Shown here piece by piece: positions 13,081-14,956 of a stretch of 14,956 nucleotides of DNA. The stretch spans positions 1 to 14,956 of the forward strand of contig JALNWC010000027.1 in the NCBI GenBank assembly GCA_023231075.1, in the 5' to 3' direction. The translations under genes were made by a program, and so were the position numbers. Under the pieces are notes generated by a model. It was not told where the DNA came from and did not search any database. It was given only the letters and a program-made list of their open reading frames with translations. Source of the DNA: Rhodoferax sp. (GTDB taxonomy: Bacteria > Pseudomonadota > Gammaproteobacteria > Burkholderiales > Burkholderiaceae_C). Position 1 is the first letter of the stretch; each line of letters opens with the position of its first letter.

Positions 13081-14559
13081 ATGATTCGACTGAATTTAAA
13101 AAGTTTGTTCGCCTGCGTGTTGAGTGCCACCGTGGTGGCCACGGCATCGACCGCGATGTTGCCACTGTCACCGGCTTTTGCCCAGGTGCGCGCGCTGCCT
13201 GACTTCACCGATCTGGTGGAGCAGGTGGGGCCTTCGGTGGTCAACATACGCACCCTCGAGAAGGTGAATCCACGGCAAGGCCAGCCGGACCAGATCGACC
13301 CTGACATGCTGGAATTTTTCCGCCGCTTTGGTTTGCCAATTCCCAACATTCCCAATGGTCCGCGGCAAACGCCACCGCCCGGCCATGGGCAGAATCCCAA
13401 CCCGGAAGAACAGCCACGCGGCGTGGGTTCGGGCTTCATCCTGACTTCGGACGGCATGATCATGACCAACGCCCATGTGGTCGATGGGGCCGACGAAGTG
13501 CTCGTGACCCTGACCGACCAACGCGAATTCAAAGCCAGGATCATTGGCGCCGACAAACGCAGTGACGTCGCGGTGGTGAAGATCGAGGCGACCGGACTGC
13601 CAGCGGTCAAGGTGGGTGACGTGGGTCGGCTCAAGGTGGGTGAGTGGGTGATGGCCATTGGCTCGCCGTTCGGCCTCGAGAACTCGGTGACCGCCGGCAT
13701 TGTGAGCGCCAAGCAGCGCGACACGGGTGACTACTTGCCCTTCATCCAGACCGACGTGGCGATCAACCCGGGCAACTCGGGGGGCCCGCTGATCAACATG
13801 CGCGGCGAGGTGGTGGGCATCAACAGCCAGATTTATTCACGCTCGGGCGGCTCCATGGGCATTTCATTTTCCATTCCGATAGATGAAGCGGTGCGGGTGA
13901 GTGAGCAACTGCGCGCCACCGGCCGTGTCACGCGCGGTCGCATCGGGGTGCAAATTGAACAGGTCTCCAAGGAGGTGGCCGAGTCCGTCGGTCTGGGGAA
14001 GCCCTATGGCGCGCTGGTGCGCGGCGTTGAAACCGGGGGGCCGGCCGACAAGGCCGGCGTCGAGGCGGGTGACATCATCATCAGGTTCGATGGCAAAAAA
14101 GTTGAAAAATCCAGCGATTTGCCACGCATGGTGGGCAGCACGAAGCCGGGGGTCAAGAGCAGTCTGACGGTGTTTCGCCGTGGCGCCAGCAAGGATTTGA
14201 CGGTGACCATTGCCGAGATCGAAGCTGAAAAAACAGCCGCCAAAACTCCTGAAAAAACACCTAAAGCCACAGAATCCAAAATGGCCCAGTCGATGGGCCT
14301 GGATTTGAGCGATTTGACCGACGCGGTGAAGAAAGAGCTGAAGATCAAGGGAGGCGTGCGGGTGAATGCCGCCATCGGTCTGGCGGCCCGTGCGGGCTTG
14401 CGCGAGGGTGATGTGATCCTGTCTGTGGCCAATGTCGCGGTAACCCATGTGGCCGGCTTTGAAAAAGTGGTCGCTGAGTTGGACAAATCCAAACCCGTCA
14501 ATATTCTGTTCCGTCGCGGCGATTGGGCCCAGTACACGGTGATCCGATTGACTCCCTGA
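13081..14559 (+). CDS. mucD: Periplasmic serine endoprotease MucD (DegP/HtrA family, Do type)
   Basis: A 492-residue secreted HtrA protease. The signal peptide is residues 1-34 (ending PAFA). A Pro/Gln-rich stretch lies around 62-113, as in other DegP/MucD proteins. The catalytic triad is His132 in TNAHVV, Asp162 in RSDVAV and Ser233 in NPGNSGGPL. PDZ1 covers about 284-380 and PDZ2 about 403-492, joined by a Lys/Thr/Ala-rich linker. It should degrade or hold misfolded periplasmic proteins and thereby damp sigma-E signalling. I chose ATG 13081 because it gives a normal signal peptide with the AAAAAGG-type site upstream; ATG 13054 would add nine residues (MCVLSKRLK) before it. It follows rseB after 39 bases. 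The stop codon lies inside the sequence CTGATC that flanks the repeat array. Confidence 0.95.
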   Translation: MIRLNLKSLFACVLSATVVATASTAMLPLSPAFAQVRALPDFTDLVEQVGPSVVNIRTLEKVNPRQGQPDQIDPDMLEFFRRFGLPIPNIPNGPRQTPPPGHGQNPNPEEQPRGVGSGFILTSDGMIMTNAHVVDGADEVLVTLTDQREFKARIIGADKRSDVAVVKIEATGLPAVKVGDVGRLKVGEWVMAIGSPFGLENSVTAGIVSAKQRDTGDYLPFIQTDVAINPGNSGGPLINMRGEVVGINSQIYSRSGGSMGISFSIPIDEAVRVSEQLRATGRVTRGRIGVQIEQVSKEVAESVGLGKPYGALVRGVETGGPADKAGVEAGDIIIRFDGKKVEKSSDLPRMVGSTKPGVKSSLTVFRRGASKDLTVTIAEIEAEKTAAKTPEKTPKATESKMAQSMGLDLSDLTDAVKKELKIKGGVRVNAAIGLAARAGLREGDVILSVANVAVTHVAGFEKVVAELDKSKPVNILFRRGDWAQYTVIRLTP

Positions 14560-14561
14560 TC

Positions 14562-14776
14562 AGTTGGGGTCAGAGCACGTCGCTGCGCGAGTGGTCTGAC
14601 CCGCAAGGTTTCAGTTTAGTTGGGGTCAGAGCACGTCGCTGTGCGAGTGGTCTGACCCGCAAGGTTTCAGTTTAGTTGGGGTCAGAGCACGTCGCTGTGC
14701 GAGTGGTCTGACCCGCAAGGTTTCAGTTTAGTTGGGGTCAGAGCACGTCGCTACGCGGGTGGTCTGACCCGCAAGG
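14562..14776 (+). repeat. Tandem array of four 56-bp hairpin-forming units
   Basis: Units start at 14562, 14618, 14674 and 14730; the first three are 56 bases and the fourth stops after 47. Each starts AGTTGGGGTCAGAGCACG and contains GGGTCAGA facing TCTGACCC. The arms continue inward (CAC/GTG, then TCGC/GCGA) with one G-G mismatch, one bulged G and a 3-base loop, giving about 15 base pairs. Hairpins span 14567-14602, 14623-14658, 14679-14714 and 14735-14770. Units differ only at offsets 24, 25 and 29, that is in the loop and one closing pair where pairing is kept as T-G. There are no unique spacers, so it is not a CRISPR. The array starts two bases after the mucD stop and could be a REP- or MITE-type element. 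Confidence 0.95.
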
Positions 14777-14792
14777 CCTCTGATCGGGGGTG

Positions 14793-14815
14793 GCCCGACT
14801 TAATTACAATCGGGC
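14793..14815 (+). promoter_or_regulatory. Promoter-like TACAAT within a perfect inverted repeat, upstream of lepA
   Basis: TACAAT (14805-14810) matches the -10 consensus at five of six positions. It lies between GCCCGA (14793-14798) and TCGGGC (14810-14815), a perfect 6-base inverted repeat with an 11-base centre. No good -35 is visible 16-18 bases upstream, where the right edge of the repeat array lies. A start near 14817 would put the terminator at 14850-14880 in the leader of lepA or at the end of a short RNA. Confidence 0.4.
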
Positions 14816-14849
14816 ACTTAAGTTTGGTCTAGCCAATCCGTTTGGTTCG

Positions 14850-14880
14850 GGGCGCGTCTCTCTGGAACGCGCCCTTTTTT
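14850..14880 (+). terminator. Intrinsic terminator between mucD and lepA
   Basis: GGGCGCGT (14850-14857) and ACGCGCCC (14867-14874) form a perfect 8-base-pair stem over a 9-base loop, followed by six T residues (14875-14880). It can end the rpoE-mucD transcript, but it lies downstream of the TACAAT promoter candidate, so it may instead regulate lepA by attenuation. Confidence 0.85.
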
Positions 14881-14915
14881 CTGTTGCTCAATCACTCTTT
14901 ACATCGGTTTCCTGG

Positions 14916-14956
14916 ATGCATCACATCAGAAATTTCTCCATCATTGCCCACATTGA
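14916..14956 (+). CDS. lepA: LepA (elongation factor 4), N-terminal 13 residues only
   Basis: The last 41 bases read MHHIRNFSIIAHI and then a partial codon GA (Asp). This is the conserved N-terminus of the translational GTPase LepA, which continues HGKST (G1 motif) in known members; the window ends just before it. LepA acts on the ribosome, and lepA is usually followed by lepB, rnc and era; rpoE-rseA-rseB-mucD-lepA is a familiar order in beta- and gammaproteobacteria. No Shine-Dalgarno is obvious before ATG 14916 (the preceding bases are GTTTCCTGG). The identification rests on 13 residues plus context. Confidence 0.9.
   Translation, partial: MHHIRNFSIIAHI

Noticed and set aside
14562..14776. 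CRISPR-like reading of the four repeats
   Set aside because: Units are directly adjacent at a constant 56-base period with no unique spacers; the sequence between palindromes is itself repeated, and no cas gene is present.

Overview
The window looks like a chromosomal housekeeping segment from a GC-rich betaproteobacterium, most likely of the family Comamonadaceae (Rhodoferax/Polaromonas/Acidovorax-like). The basis is gene order (rluC end, HAD phosphatase, Rieske protein, S49 peptidase, then maf and DUF177-rpmF-plsX-fabHDG-acpP-fabF, then rpoE-rseA-rseB-mucD, then lepA) and protein character. No database search was possible, so the taxonomic call is inference. No plasmid, phage, CRISPR, rRNA or tRNA signal was seen.

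Layout. (1) 1-2311, plus strand: the 3' end of rluC, overlapped by a HAD phosphatase, then a small Rieske [2Fe-2S] protein and a membrane-anchored SppA-type peptidase, all tightly packed. (2) 2333-3678, minus strand: a YceF-type Maf nucleotide pyrophosphatase translationally overlapped by a tetrapyrrole-methylase-fold methyltransferase that resembles RsmI but lacks its typical motifs. (3) 3704-10227, plus strand: DUF177/YceD, rpmF (L32), plsX, fabH, fabD, fabG, acpP and fabF, the core fatty acid synthesis cluster. A strong terminator lies between rpmF and plsX, and there are punctuation signals around acpP. (4) 10253-14559, plus strand: a small two-helix membrane protein (YgfX-like in architecture), then the envelope-stress module rpoE (sigma-E/AlgU), rseA/mucA (anti-sigma), rseB/mucB and mucD/DegP-type protease. 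No clear terminator or sigma-E-type promoter separates fabF from rpoE, so stress-sigma expression may partly ride on fab transcription. (5) 14560-14915: an intergenic region with four 56-bp tandem units, each forming a long hairpin, a promoter-like inverted-repeat element, and a strong intrinsic terminator. (6) 14916-end: the first codons of lepA.

The genes make sense together. PlsX, FabH/D/G/F and ACP make acyl chains for membrane lipids; L32/YceD tie this to ribosome production. The SppA peptidase and the sigma-E/RseA/RseB/MucD circuit maintain and monitor the envelope built from those lipids.

The most unusual element is the 56-bp hairpin array directly abutting the mucD stop codon. Its unit-to-unit variation is confined to the hairpin tip and it is flanked by CTGATC on both sides. 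It looks like a REP/MITE-type mobile repeat array rather than a CRISPR. The most interesting regulatory candidates are a short promoter-to-terminator interval upstream of lepA, a two-hairpin leader before rpmF, and a palindrome abutting the acpP -10 box. No clearly new multi-gene system was found.
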